Below are positions 24,777 through 32,901 of a stretch of DNA of 64,000 bases, piece by piece. Made by a program: the position numbers and the translations under genes. How positions within the stretch are numbered: position 1 is the first letter of the stretch; every line of letters begins with the position of its first letter. The notes below the pieces were generated by a model that did no database searches, had not been told where the DNA came from, and saw only the letters and a program-made list of their open reading frames with translations. Origin of the DNA: JACJXW01 sp964418125. GTDB taxonomy: Bacteria; Bacteroidota; Bacteroidia; Chitinophagales; Saprospiraceae. The stretch is taken from assembly GCA_964418125.1 (NCBI GenBank), contig CAYQKY010000001.1:62001-126000 (forward strand), given 5' to 3'.

Positions 24777-25607
24777 TCAACTACCTGAATTTTCTCTGAT
24801 CAGCAGCAACGGCGCCGGCGCATTCCACGCCAGGTGCCTGGGCAGCCTGCCCCGGATCAGGTTGTTGAGGAAGGCTCGTTTGGGCAGGTACATGGCCAGC
24901 ATTTCGGATGGGTATTTTTCCAGAAAGTAATCCACTCCCTCCACCAGCGTTCGTTCCCGGATCATGGTGACTTCATGGCCTTTCTTTTTAAGGGGTTCTT
25001 CCTTAAACTTATCTTGCTCTTCCGGTATCAGGTTTACGAAGAACGGGCGCAGCTCCGCTCCCAGGGCGGCGGCAATATCCCGGAGGATGGGAAGTACCGG
25101 TTCTTTCTGTTGGTGAATGTCCACCGCCAGGGCGATCCGGCTGACCATTCTGTATTCCGCTCCTTCCGGCACGATGATGAGCGGGCAGGGCGTCTGGCCG
25201 ATGAGGTGGGTTGTTATGCTCCCGAAAAGGTGATCGCGGAGGTTGTGCTTGGCGCGGGTGCCCACTACTATTGCATCCGCTTTAATGTCCAGGGCAGTAT
25301 TGATTATGGAGGGGACGATGCGCCCTGTTGCGACGAGTAACTGTTCCGGCTTTACTTCCACGACTTCTTCCTCGTCCCGGTTGGGATAGTTGGCGGTGAA
25401 TTGATGCAGGCGTTCGCGGTACCCCTCGTTCTCTTTCTGGATCATTTCCTTGCGCTTCTTCTCCGGAACGGTGCTCTCGGCATGCGTGGCCGTGTTGACA
25501 AATACCGCGGAAAGTGCGCCTCCCAGCTGAAGGCTCAGCCATTCGGCATACTCATAAGCATAGCGGGAAGCAGGAGAAAAATCTACAGCGACTAGTAATT
25601 TCTTCAT
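24777..25607 (-). CDS. tandem-domain universal stress protein
   Basis: 276 residues from the ATG at 25607, chosen because it gives the family opening MKKLLVAVDFSPASRYAYEYA; longer frames add an unlikely 19-residue head. Domain 1 spans 1-150 and keeps a nucleotide-loop remnant (VVGTRAKHNLRDHLFGSITTHLIGQTPCPLIIVP). Domain 2 (155-276) is divergent. It converges on the thioredoxin/UspA gene, and the 92-bp region upstream is shared with the divergent TIR gene. Role: cytoplasmic stress response, ligand probably ATP or AMP. Confidence 0.85.
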   Translation of the reverse strand: MKKLLVAVDFSPASRYAYEYAEWLSLQLGGALSAVFVNTATHAESTVPEKKRKEMIQKENEGYRERLHQFTANYPNRDEEEVVEVKPEQLLVATGRIVPSIINTALDIKADAIVVGTRAKHNLRDHLFGSITTHLIGQTPCPLIIVPEGAEYRMVSRIALAVDIHQQKEPVLPILRDIAAALGAELRPFFVNLIPEEQDKFKEEPLKKKGHEVTMIRERTLVEGVDYFLEKYPSEMLAMYLPKRAFLNNLIRGRLPRHLAWNAPAPLLLIRENSGS

Positions 25608-25732
25608 AGCGTTGATTCTGTCTGAAATCTTCATTAAGATAATCAAATAGATGGCATTTCTCAATGAGATAACTCAACTCTTGTATTCCTCGTTATAAAT
25701 TGAATAATTTTAGGAGCTTTAAAAGAACCGTT

Positions 25733-26878
25733 ATGTCAACTGCCGAACAGGCGTATCAGGATATCGTCAATTTCATAGAAGAGAACAAGCTGGAAAATGC
25801 CCTTTCCGCCTTATTGTCATATGCCGGGCAGCATAGCCCCGATAAAGTAGCCGCCGTGCGCATGCGCCGTTCCGACTGGAAGGCGCTGGAAGAAGAGGCC
25901 CTGCTTTTGGGAGAGCCGGCTACTATCCGGGAGCGGCGCAGCGCCCTGAAACTGCAACTTTTTCGCCTGGCGGATGCCATTCGCAAGGATGCTTCCAACC
26001 CAGGCGTAGCGGATTCGCCTGCTGCTTCCGGCAACCTACGGGCTACCGTCGCCCCACCTTTTTCCACTCCCCGTGGTGAAGGCCCGGTAAAGATCTTTCT
26101 GGCCTATGCTTCCGATCCCGATGACCGGGCCGGTGGGGAGGAACTCCGGAAGAGCATGGCCCTTTTGCTGCATCTCAAACGGGTGGAGGTTTTCGACCAG
26201 CATAAAAGCCCCGCCGGCAACCGGCAGGTTGCGCTTGCCAGTGCTTTGAACGAATCGGAGATCATCCTGCTCCTGCTGAGCAGCAATTTCCTTTCCGGCC
26301 TGGAATGCCTGGGAGTCCAGCAGGATGCTTACGAACTTTACCTGCAAAACCGGGCAGTGGTGATCCCTGTCCTCTACAACCCCTGTGAGTGGAAAGAACT
26401 CGATATCGGCGGCCTGCAGGCCCTGCCCCGCAACGGGAAATTCATTACCCAGTGGGAGAACGACGATGAGGCCTACGCCAAAATCAGCCGGGAGATCAGT
26501 GAACTGGCAAAAGGCATCCGGGAACGGCTGGATTATGGGCCGCCTTCCTCTCCCCTCGGGGAAGGCGCCCGAAGGGCGGAGGGGGCTTCTCCAAAGGGAG
26601 AGGCGGAGGACGCCGGGAGCAGATCAAAACCCTCCTACGATACTTCTGAATTGCTGGGGCTCTTCAGGAAGGGAGACACCGGAGCCCTCATCCGGAAACT
26701 CTTTACCATCACAAGTGGGAATGCCGAGCTTTTCGACCAGGTGCTGCTCCTGGAACAACGCTGGAAAGAGGTCGACGAAGATGAAAAACACCATACCGCC
26801 AGCGTGGAGAGCATCACCATCCGGAAAAACCAGCTGAACCAGAGCCTCCTGCGCCTGATCCGGGAAATGGAGGGGTAG
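25733..26878 (+). CDS. TIR-domain protein with helical effector-associated-like ends; catalytic Glu apparently lost
   Basis: 381 residues from the ATG at 25733. Residues 1-85 and 303-381 are helical domains resembling the small effector-associated adaptor domains of bacterial conflict systems. The middle (118-260) is a TIR domain: VKIFLAYASDPDD, VFDQHKSPAG, SEIILLLLSSNFLSG, VVIPVLYNPCEW, LQALPRNGKFITQW. In active TIR NADases a glutamate stands four residues after the C of the SxxFLxSxxC motif; here that position is Gln196 (ECLGVQQ). The domain may therefore bind NAD or a partner without cleaving it. Residues about 272-290 come from an inserted palindromic element. The frameshifted STAND gene lies 2.3 kb downstream. 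Confidence 0.75.
   Translation: MSTAEQAYQDIVNFIEENKLENALSALLSYAGQHSPDKVAAVRMRRSDWKALEEEALLLGEPATIRERRSALKLQLFRLADAIRKDASNPGVADSPAASGNLRATVAPPFSTPRGEGPVKIFLAYASDPDDRAGGEELRKSMALLLHLKRVEVFDQHKSPAGNRQVALASALNESEIILLLLSSNFLSGLECLGVQQDAYELYLQNRAVVIPVLYNPCEWKELDIGGLQALPRNGKFITQWENDDEAYAKISREISELAKGIRERLDYGPPSSPLGEGARRAEGASPKGEAEDAGSRSKPSYDTSELLGLFRKGDTGALIRKLFTITSGNAELFDQVLLLEQRWKEVDEDEKHHTASVESITIRKNQLNQSLLRLIREMEG
26547..26603 (+). repeat. 57-bp palindromic element inserted in frame in the TIR gene
   Basis: CCTCTCCC (26547-26554) and GGGAGAGG (26596-26603) bound a GC-rich 57-bp unit with internal CGCCCGAAGGGCG symmetry. It is exactly 19 codons and encodes a Gly/Ala/Glu/Arg-rich linker (SPLGEGARRAEGASPKGE) between the TIR and C-terminal domains, so the frame is kept. 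Composition and symmetry differ from the rest of the gene. Confidence 0.65.
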
Positions 26879-27025
26879 TTCTCATTGTTTCATAGTTACC
26901 CCGGTACATTGTCTCATGGTTTGGGGGCGTCAATATTGGGAAAACATTTTGATCCCGGAGTGGAATTTCTTGCCGGCTATGCTTATATTGAAGATAGAAC
27001 AAACGGCCTCACTGTAGAGTCAAAA

Positions 27026-27066
27026 CGGCCTTTTCAGGCTATAGAAGCTGTGGCCGGAAAAGGCCG
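27026..27066 (+). promoter_or_regulatory. inverted repeat in the leader of the M61-like gene
   Basis: CGGCCTTTTC (27026-27035) and GAAAAGGCCG (27057-27066) form a 10-bp perfect inverted repeat ending 15 bp before the ATG at 27082. It could be an operator or a hairpin near the ribosome site. The rest of the 203-bp gap after the TIR gene shows nothing definite. Confidence 0.4.
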
Positions 27067-27081
27067 ATAAAACGAGAACCA

Positions 27082-28617
27082 ATGAAAGGACTTCTACTTA
27101 AGCTGCTGGCTTTTGCCGCCCCTCTTTTTATTTCCTCTTCCGGGTATTGTCAATCCGACTACACTTATCAGCTCGACCTGAACAAGCTCGACGCGGGGAT
27201 GATGGTGGTCAAGCTCACCACTCCTGCCATTGCTAAGGATGTAATTGACTTCACCTTCCCTGTGGCGGCGCCGGGCTACTACTGCGCCGACCTGCAATTC
27301 GGGATGATGGTGGCCGAACTCGTCGCTTTTGACAAATGGGATATGCCCCTGCCAACCGAACGGGTGAACTCCCACCAATGGCGCATCCGGAAAGCCACAG
27401 GCCTGCATCGTATTGAATACAAGGTGCGGAACATGTGGAAGTACCGCCTGCAGAACTCTTTCTTTCTGCCTGTGGAGAACTTCTTTATCGAGGACAGGGC
27501 TTTTCTGCTCAATCCGGGAGGGCTGTTCGGGTACATTGAAGGCATGGAAAACCTGCCGTACTATATCTATATCGTCCGCCCGAAAGGCCTGTTCGCCTGC
27601 AGCGGCATCAAAGGAATGCCGGCAGAAGGCGCCCGGGATGCCTTCTCCTTTCCTTCCTACCGCGAACTGGCCGGCCACCCCATCCTCTATACGGACCAGC
27701 GGCCGGTAAGCTTTCCGGTGGGGAATACTACCGTCGAGATCGGCGTTTTTTCCGAGGAAGGAACGATGGACCCGGAACGCATAAAGAAGATCTATGAACC
27801 CATCCTTTCGAAAGTCGGGGATTACCTCGGAGGGGAATTACCCGCTGAAAAATATGCCTACCTGTTCTTTTTCTACCGCGGCGACGCCTTCGCCCGGTCA
27901 ACCCTGGAGCACGGCAATTCCTCCGCCTGGGTATGGCCCGAACAGTGGGACGCCAGCCTGGAGGAAAGTATGAAACAGGAAGCCGTGCATGAGTTCCTGA
28001 ACATCTACGCGCCGATGAACATCCACTCTCAGGAGTGGCTGCAGTTCGATTTTGACGAGCCTGCCATGTCCAGCCACCTGTGGCTGTACGAGGGCACAAC
28101 AGAATACCTAGCCTTCCACGCCCAGGTGAACCAGGGCATCATTCCGGAAAAGACCTTCTTCTGGTTCGTCAACGACTTCCTGGGCGCCATGAGCGATTTC
28201 CGAAGCGATGTGTCTTTGATAAAAATAAGCCAGGGCACCTACGGCGGCCTGGCCGACCAGTACGACAACCTCAAGATCAAAGGAGCGGTGGTGAACCTGC
28301 TGCTGGACATCAAACTGCGCTCCCTCTCCGGGGGAAAATACAGCGTCAAACAACTGGTGAAGGACCTGGCCGCCCGCTTCGGCCGGCATAAGGCCTTCAA
28401 GGATGAAGAGCTGTTTAAGATCATCACCGAAATGACCTACCCGGAGATCGGAGAATTTCTCGAGGCTCACGTGAGCGGCATCAAGCCCCTGCCGGTCAAT
28501 GAGATATTCAACAAAGTGGGGATGGAGTACGATGCGGGAGACCATAAGGTGTACCCCAAGCCGGATGCGACGGAGGAGGAGCTGGCGCTGAAGAAGAAGT
28601 GGCTGTATGGGGAGTGA
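27082..28617 (+). CDS. secreted M61-like peptidase homologue with defective zinc motif
   Basis: 511 residues with a signal peptide (LLLKLLAFAAPLFISSSGYCQ). The N-terminal half is beta-rich, as in M61 glycyl aminopeptidases and related M1-clan enzymes. The catalytic helix reads AVHEFLNIYAPMNIHS (His303, Glu304, Asn307), where the family has HExxH. The codon is AAC, so one base separates it from a histidine codon (CAC). The third ligand helix is intact (HLWLYEGTTEYLA, Glu337). There is no clear PDZ domain; the C-terminus is helical. It may be an inactive homologue, or zinc may be bound with Asn. Periplasmic or outer-membrane facing. Confidence 0.75.
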   Translation: MKGLLLKLLAFAAPLFISSSGYCQSDYTYQLDLNKLDAGMMVVKLTTPAIAKDVIDFTFPVAAPGYYCADLQFGMMVAELVAFDKWDMPLPTERVNSHQWRIRKATGLHRIEYKVRNMWKYRLQNSFFLPVENFFIEDRAFLLNPGGLFGYIEGMENLPYYIYIVRPKGLFACSGIKGMPAEGARDAFSFPSYRELAGHPILYTDQRPVSFPVGNTTVEIGVFSEEGTMDPERIKKIYEPILSKVGDYLGGELPAEKYAYLFFFYRGDAFARSTLEHGNSSAWVWPEQWDASLEESMKQEAVHEFLNIYAPMNIHSQEWLQFDFDEPAMSSHLWLYEGTTEYLAFHAQVNQGIIPEKTFFWFVNDFLGAMSDFRSDVSLIKISQGTYGGLADQYDNLKIKGAVVNLLLDIKLRSLSGGKYSVKQLVKDLAARFGRHKAFKDEELFKIITEMTYPEIGEFLEAHVSGIKPLPVNEIFNKVGMEYDAGDHKVYPKPDATEEELALKKKWLYGE

Positions 28618-28788
28618 ATGATGGTGTAAAAGTGGATGAGTGTAAAGGTGTAAATGTGGGGCTCAAAGGCAATCACCGGGACAAAGGCTTTGGATTGTTG
28701 CTTATGGCATAGGGGAATACCTTCGTGTATTTCTATTTCTGGTGTTTTTGTGTCTTTGTGGGATAGTTCAATTTTCTGTGTCTCCTGA

Positions 28789-28901
28789 GGCTACCTGTCT
28801 AAGGTTGGACGGATTGCTCCGGGGGCGTGTACGATGTACAGGCTAATAGTAGCCGTTACCATGTACGATGTACGAAGCTGCCCAACCTTAGACGGGTAGC
28901 C
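28789..28901. mobile_element. short non-autonomous element (MITE-like) with 8-bp target duplication
   Basis: Terminal inverted repeats GGCTACCTGTCTAAGGTTGG (28789-28808) and CCAACCTTAGACGGGTAGCC (28882-28901) match at 19 of 20 positions. The element is 113 bp and contains no coding frame. It is bordered on both sides by TCTCCTGA (28781-28788 and 28902-28909), an exact 8-bp direct repeat, the mark of transposition. Inside are two copies of TGTACGATGTAC and a small GGCTA/TAGCC hairpin. A related single end is at 40609-40629. The parent transposase is not in the window. Confidence 0.8.
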
Positions 28902-28944
28902 TCTCCTGAAAAAGCCCCTTGATTTTCAGGGACTTGCGAACAGC

Positions 28945-28973
28945 GCCCGTCCTCGTACCTCGGCCGGGTAAAA
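28945..28973. repeat. 29-bp dispersed sequence, copy 1
   Basis: GCCCGTCCTCGTACCTCGGC followed by CGGGTAAAA. It recurs with one indel and one substitution at 36381-36410 between ABC-transport genes. Both copies are non-coding. Function unknown; it may be the relic of a longer dispersed element. Confidence 0.5.
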
Positions 28974-29155
28974 ACACCTAATTGCGAACACTCCCGTCTT
29001 TGTGGCCAAAAAAGCTCCCGAAAGGCCATCCAAGCCATCCACATATAAAAATCCGGCATAAATAATTATCTTGAACGAAAGAACCATGGCGGCAAGCCCC
29101 TCAAACAGCAAAGCCATCAAACGGAAATCCTGTTAACCCTGTAAATCCTGTCATC

Positions 29156-30727
29156 TTGTTCCTTAAGGCCATCATCAGCAGCACCGCCCGCGACCTGCCG
29201 GAGCACCGCAAGGAAGCCCTCGACGCCTGCCTGCGCCAAAGCACGACGCCCCTCATGATGGAGCACCTGCCCGCCAGCGCCGAAGAGGCCATCGGCGCCT
29301 CCCTGAAGCTGGTGGACGAAGCGGACCTTTACATCGGCATCTTCGGCTACCGCTACGGCTATGTACCCAGAGGGCACGAAATATCCATCACCGAGATGGA
29401 ATACAACCGCGCCAAAGAGCGCGACATCCCCCGCCTGATCTTCCTCATGGATGCGGAACACCCCATCACCGCCAGGGATGTGGAGGTAGAACGCGCCGCC
29501 GAACTGAAAGCCTTCAAAGCCCGCCTGCAGGAAGAAAATATCGTCAACTTCTTTAAATCTCCTGCTGATTTGCGCGCTCACCTGATCAACAGCCTGTCCC
29601 GCCGCCGTGAGAAGGACCCCACCGCCTACCATTACGTCAGCGACATCCCCAAGCCCCCGGAGGCCTACATCGCCCACCCCTATACCCTGCTGCAGGCCCA
29701 CCGCCTGGTAGGGCGGCAACGGGAGCTCAACCTGCTGACCGATTGGGTGGTAAAAACCAAGAAGCCCCATGCTGCCATATTCAACGTCGTAGCCATCGGC
29801 GGCATGGGCAAGAGCGCGCTGACGTGGAAGTGGTTCAACGACATCGCCCCCCAGGAGATGGCCCCCCTGGCGGGCCGCCTCTGGTGGAGCTTCTACGAGA
29901 GCGACGCCCGCTTCGAGAATTTCATCATCCGCGCCCTGGCCTACGTGAGCCGGCGGCCGCGCGAAGAAGTGGAAAAGATGCACCCCTCCGAACGGGAACG
30001 CCAGCTCCTGGATATCCTCGGCCAGGAGCCCTTCCTGCTGGTGCTCGACGGCCTGGAGCGCATTCTGCTGGCCTACGCCCGCATGGACGCCGCCCGCCTG
30101 GCGGATGATGAGATAGAGGAACAAACGGCCAATTACGTGGCCAATGTCTACGGCCTGCCGGAGAGCGCCGCCCAGTCGTACACCGGCCAGCACCGCCTGC
30201 GCAAAACGACGGACCCGCGGGCGGGCCTGTTCCTGCGCAGGCTCGCTCAGGTAAAGGCGGCGAAGGTCCTCGTCAGTACCCGCCTCTACCCCACCGAGCT
30301 ACAGGCCATAAACGGAAGCCCCATACCCGGCTGCTCCGCCCTCTTCCTGCACGGCCTCAACGAAGACGACGCCCTCGGACTCTGGCGCGCCTTCGGCGTG
30401 AGCGGCTCGCGGGAGGCCCTGCTGCCGCTGTTCCGCCGTTTCGAGCGCCACCCCCTGCTGCTGCAGTCCCTGGCCAGCGAGGTGGCCCACTACCGCCGCG
30501 CTCCGGGGGATTTTGACGCCTGGAAAAAGGCCCACCCGGCCTTCAATCCATTTGAGCTGCCGCTGGTGCAGGCGCGTACTCATGTGCTGGAATACGCCCT
30601 GCGTGGGCTGGATGAAACGGCGCGCAAAGTGCTGCAGGTCATTGCGGGATTTCGTATGCCTGCGGCTTATGATACGTTGGTCGCTTTGTTTGTAAGCGGA
30701 TGGCGAAACGAAAGAAGGGAAATCTAA
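29156..30727 (+). CDS. DUF4062-STAND NTPase, N-terminal part before a frameshift
   Basis: 523 codons, starting at TTG 29156 (FLKAIISSTARDLPEHR, the usual DUF4062 opening). DUF4062 covers about 3-95. A NB-ARC/NACHT-like NTPase follows with RLVGRQREL (183-191), Walker A AIGGMGKSA (213-221) and Walker B FLLVLDGLE (293-301). A winged-helix region ends in ALFVSGWRNERREI and a stop. The sequence expected next continues one base out of phase from 30696, so a single-base insertion near 30695 has split the gene. Bacterial STAND proteins of this build act in immunity and other conflict responses. Weak start codon and tandem repeats just upstream. Confidence 0.75.
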   Translation: MFLKAIISSTARDLPEHRKEALDACLRQSTTPLMMEHLPASAEEAIGASLKLVDEADLYIGIFGYRYGYVPRGHEISITEMEYNRAKERDIPRLIFLMDAEHPITARDVEVERAAELKAFKARLQEENIVNFFKSPADLRAHLINSLSRRREKDPTAYHYVSDIPKPPEAYIAHPYTLLQAHRLVGRQRELNLLTDWVVKTKKPHAAIFNVVAIGGMGKSALTWKWFNDIAPQEMAPLAGRLWWSFYESDARFENFIIRALAYVSRRPREEVEKMHPSERERQLLDILGQEPFLLVLDGLERILLAYARMDAARLADDEIEEQTANYVANVYGLPESAAQSYTGQHRLRKTTDPRAGLFLRRLAQVKAAKVLVSTRLYPTELQAINGSPIPGCSALFLHGLNEDDALGLWRAFGVSGSREALLPLFRRFERHPLLLQSLASEVAHYRRAPGDFDAWKKAHPAFNPFELPLVQARTHVLEYALRGLDETARKVLQVIAGFRMPAAYDTLVALFVSGWRNERREI

Positions 30728-32135
30728 GCTATTCTCCTCAGAAACTGGTCTGGACCATATCCTTAAAGAACTGGAAGACCGCGGCTTGCTGGGCTGGGAT
30801 AAGCGCGCTAACCGGTACGACCTGCACCCCATTGTGCGGGGGGTGGTGTGGAGTGGGATGGCCGAGGAGGGGAGGCAGGTGGTCTTTAGCTCCCTGCAGG
30901 CGCACTTTGAGGCGGTTCCCAAGATCGAAAATTACCTGGAGGTCAACCGCCTGGAAGACCTCACGCCGGCGATCGAGTTGTATAATACCCTGGTCGGTCT
31001 GGGGCGGTATGAAGAGGCCTGTGATTTGTTTTACGAACGGATAAATGAAGCCACCCTCTACCGGCTAAGCGCCAGCCGCCAGCGGGTGGAGCTGCTGGAA
31101 ATGCTCTTTCCCGATGGTGTGGATCAGCTGCCGCGGTTGAGTATGCCAGGTGACCAGGCCTTCACGCTCAATTCGTTGGCGCAGGGCTATAAATTCAGCG
31201 GGCAGCCGGGGCGGGCGGTGCCCTTGCATCGCCGGCATAATGAAATTCAGGAAAGAGAAAATAATGAAGAAAATCTGAGCGTCGGCTTGTGCAACCTGTC
31301 GAACGGCCAGCGGCTGGTCGGCGCCCTGCGTGCGTCGGAGGCCGCTGTCCGCCGGGCGCTGGCCATCACGCGGGAGCGGGAGAGCCGTTTACAGGAGGCG
31401 GTCAGTCTATTTTGGTTTGGACTGACGCTGGCGGTGCGGGGTATCAACCAGGCTTCCGGGCAGGCGCTGCAGCGCTCGCTTTGGCTGTCCATTGCCCAAT
31501 GGGATAAACAATCTGAAGGTGCGATCAACGTCTTCCTCTCCCAGCACGCCCTGTGGCTGGGTGAACCTGCTGCTGCCCTGCCGCTGGCAAAACGGGCATG
31601 GGAGTTGGCGTCTCATAACCGCTACGAGGCCGATTTCATCCGCGCCGCATGCCGGCAGGGCGCCGCCGCTCTGGAACTGAACGACTTCCCTCAGGCGGAC
31701 GAACGCCTCCACCATGCCCTCACCCGCGCCCGCGCCGTCAATCTGGTAGAAGAAGAACTGCCCGCCCTGGTGTCCCTCGCCGAGCTGCGCCGCCGCCAGG
31801 GCCAGCCGGCAGCCGCCCGCGAGCTGCTGGACGGCGTTTGGGAGCTGGCCGGGCGGGGCCCCTACCCGCTCTTTCACGCCGATGCCTGCAATGTACTTGC
31901 CCAACTGGAGCGGGATGCGGGCAAAAAGCAGGCGGCGGTGGAAGCAGCCACCCGCGCCTATAAACTGGCCTGGTGCGACGGGCCGCCCTACGCCTACCAC
32001 CGGGGGCTGGAAAAGGCAAAGCAACATCTGAAGGAACTGGGGGCGGAGGCGCCGGCGCTGCCGCCGTTTGATGAAAGTAAATACGAACCGATGGTAGAGG
32101 TGGAGATCAATCCGAAGGATGAGTTTTATGAGTGA
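30696..32135 (+). CDS. STAND NTPase, C-terminal TPR part after the frameshift
   Basis: Open from 30696 (ADGETKEGKSKLF). The first usable internal start is TTG 30786, giving 449 residues. The beginning (ELEDRGLLGWDKRANRYDLHPIVRGVVW) is the end of a winged-helix domain that belongs to the previous frame. About eight TPR-like helical pairs follow (for example RYEEACDLFYERINEATLYRL, AFTLNSLAQGYKFSGQPGRA, DACNVLAQLERDAGKKQAAVEAATRAYKLA), forming the ligand-sensing superhelix of a STAND protein. It could be expressed separately, but the domain cut favours a broken gene or a sequencing error. It stops 319 bp before the AT-rich pair. Confidence 0.7.
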   Translation, partial: ADGETKEGKSKLFSSETGLDHILKELEDRGLLGWDKRANRYDLHPIVRGVVWSGMAEEGRQVVFSSLQAHFEAVPKIENYLEVNRLEDLTPAIELYNTLVGLGRYEEACDLFYERINEATLYRLSASRQRVELLEMLFPDGVDQLPRLSMPGDQAFTLNSLAQGYKFSGQPGRAVPLHRRHNEIQERENNEENLSVGLCNLSNGQRLVGALRASEAAVRRALAITRERESRLQEAVSLFWFGLTLAVRGINQASGQALQRSLWLSIAQWDKQSEGAINVFLSQHALWLGEPAAALPLAKRAWELASHNRYEADFIRAACRQGAAALELNDFPQADERLHHALTRARAVNLVEEELPALVSLAELRRRQGQPAAARELLDGVWELAGRGPYPLFHADACNVLAQLERDAGKKQAAVEAATRAYKLAWCDGPPYAYHRGLEKAKQHLKELGAEAPALPPFDESKYEPMVEVEINPKDEFYE

Positions 32136-32454
32136 TTCTGCCGGTTTATTTGCCAATCGTGATATTGATAATTTGCTTGGTTGCAATAGGTTTTGTGCAT
32201 TTGTGCGCGGATTTCCCCTTTAGGGGATTTAAGGGGCGGGGCGAGCTAATGCACAAAACCTATTGCCGTTGAGTATAACCAATTAAGAAAAGAGGCGTGG
32301 TGGGTTCCCAGTTGATTCTTTGTGGCATCAACATAACCTTTTATCGGTTAATAGACATGAATATAGTTTAAACTTTTTTAATTAAATTTAGTACTTTAAA
32401 AATTGGATATTAATTGATTTATTTATAATTTTAGACCTTGAACAACTCATTACT
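32136..32454. other. intergenic region after the STAND gene
   Basis: 319 bp without a gene. The first half holds the hairpin at 32183-32266. From about 32330 the base composition turns strongly AT-rich and stays so through the next two genes, so the promoter of that pair probably lies in the last 100 bp. Confidence 0.55.
32183..32266. repeat. 84-bp inverted-repeat element / terminator after the STAND gene
   Basis: Perfect 18-bp arms GCAATAGGTTTTGTGCAT (32183-32200) and ATGCACAAAACCTATTGC (32249-32266). The 48-nt interior contains CCCCTTTAGGGG and further GGGG runs. It lies 47 bp after the STAND stop and may end that transcript, but long arms with a structured interior also suit a small palindromic mobile element. 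Confidence 0.65.
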
Positions 32455-32901
32455 ATGGAAACTACAAGGTCAATAGGCGCTCATTTCCCAATCGGAGGAT
32501 TAGTATTAGTGTTGTTGTCGATTTTGTCGTTCATTACATTAATCTATTTGAATTCTGTTAATTTACCATCGCAGCCGACAGCAGTTCAGTCATCAAAGAT
32601 TAATTTCGATGGATTAATTCTGGCTTTGGAAAACGGAGATATTCCCTCTGAAGAAGAAGTTTTGATGTGGCAGCAATTACTACACCGCCTTAAAAATCAA
32701 ATAGATGCAGGTATCCCTTTAACTCAGGCACAAATTGACCAATTGCAACGTTTATATGATCTGACTCAAGCTTATGTGCCGTGGCTCGAGGATTTTTTTG
32801 AGCTTTTAAAAACTATTATTCAGCAAATTACATTGGAAAATGCAGAATTGGAGATAGATTTGTCAAGACAAGGAGATAAAGACTTAGATAAAGATGACTA
32901 A
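32455..32901 (+). CDS. hypothetical single-pass membrane protein, AT-rich
   Basis: 148 residues, not recognised. A membrane helix lies near the N-terminus (PIGGLVLVLLSILSFITLIYL), followed by a soluble, acidic, helix-rich domain with three heptad-like stretches (EEEVLMWQQLLHRLKNQI, LTQAQIDQLQRLYDL, DFFELLKTIIQQITLENAELEIDL) and a charged tail. The base composition is clearly more AT-rich than in the flanking genes, suggesting separate origin. The following small gene overlaps its stop by 8 bp, so the two are translated together. It could be a membrane-anchored partner in a small accessory system; no function can be assigned. Confidence 0.6.
   Translation: METTRSIGAHFPIGGLVLVLLSILSFITLIYLNSVNLPSQPTAVQSSKINFDGLILALENGDIPSEEEVLMWQQLLHRLKNQIDAGIPLTQAQIDQLQRLYDLTQAYVPWLEDFFELLKTIIQQITLENAELEIDLSRQGDKDLDKDD

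Larger units (their letters stand above)
28618..29155. other. 538-bp accessory intergenic region
   Basis: No gene seen. It holds, in order, a GTGTAAA-type simple sequence just after 28617 and the MITE-like element at 28789-28901. A copy of a 29-bp dispersed sequence follows at 28945-28973. Near 29125-29152 there is a run of imperfect 9-11 bp tandem units of the form AATCCTGTTA. A 16-codon frame at 29086 stops at once and is not a gene. Confidence 0.6.

Noticed and set aside
30685..30705. Programmed +1 frameshift in the STAND gene
   Set aside because: No slippery run, rare-codon stall or stimulatory hairpin was seen at the junction; mutation or sequencing error is simpler.
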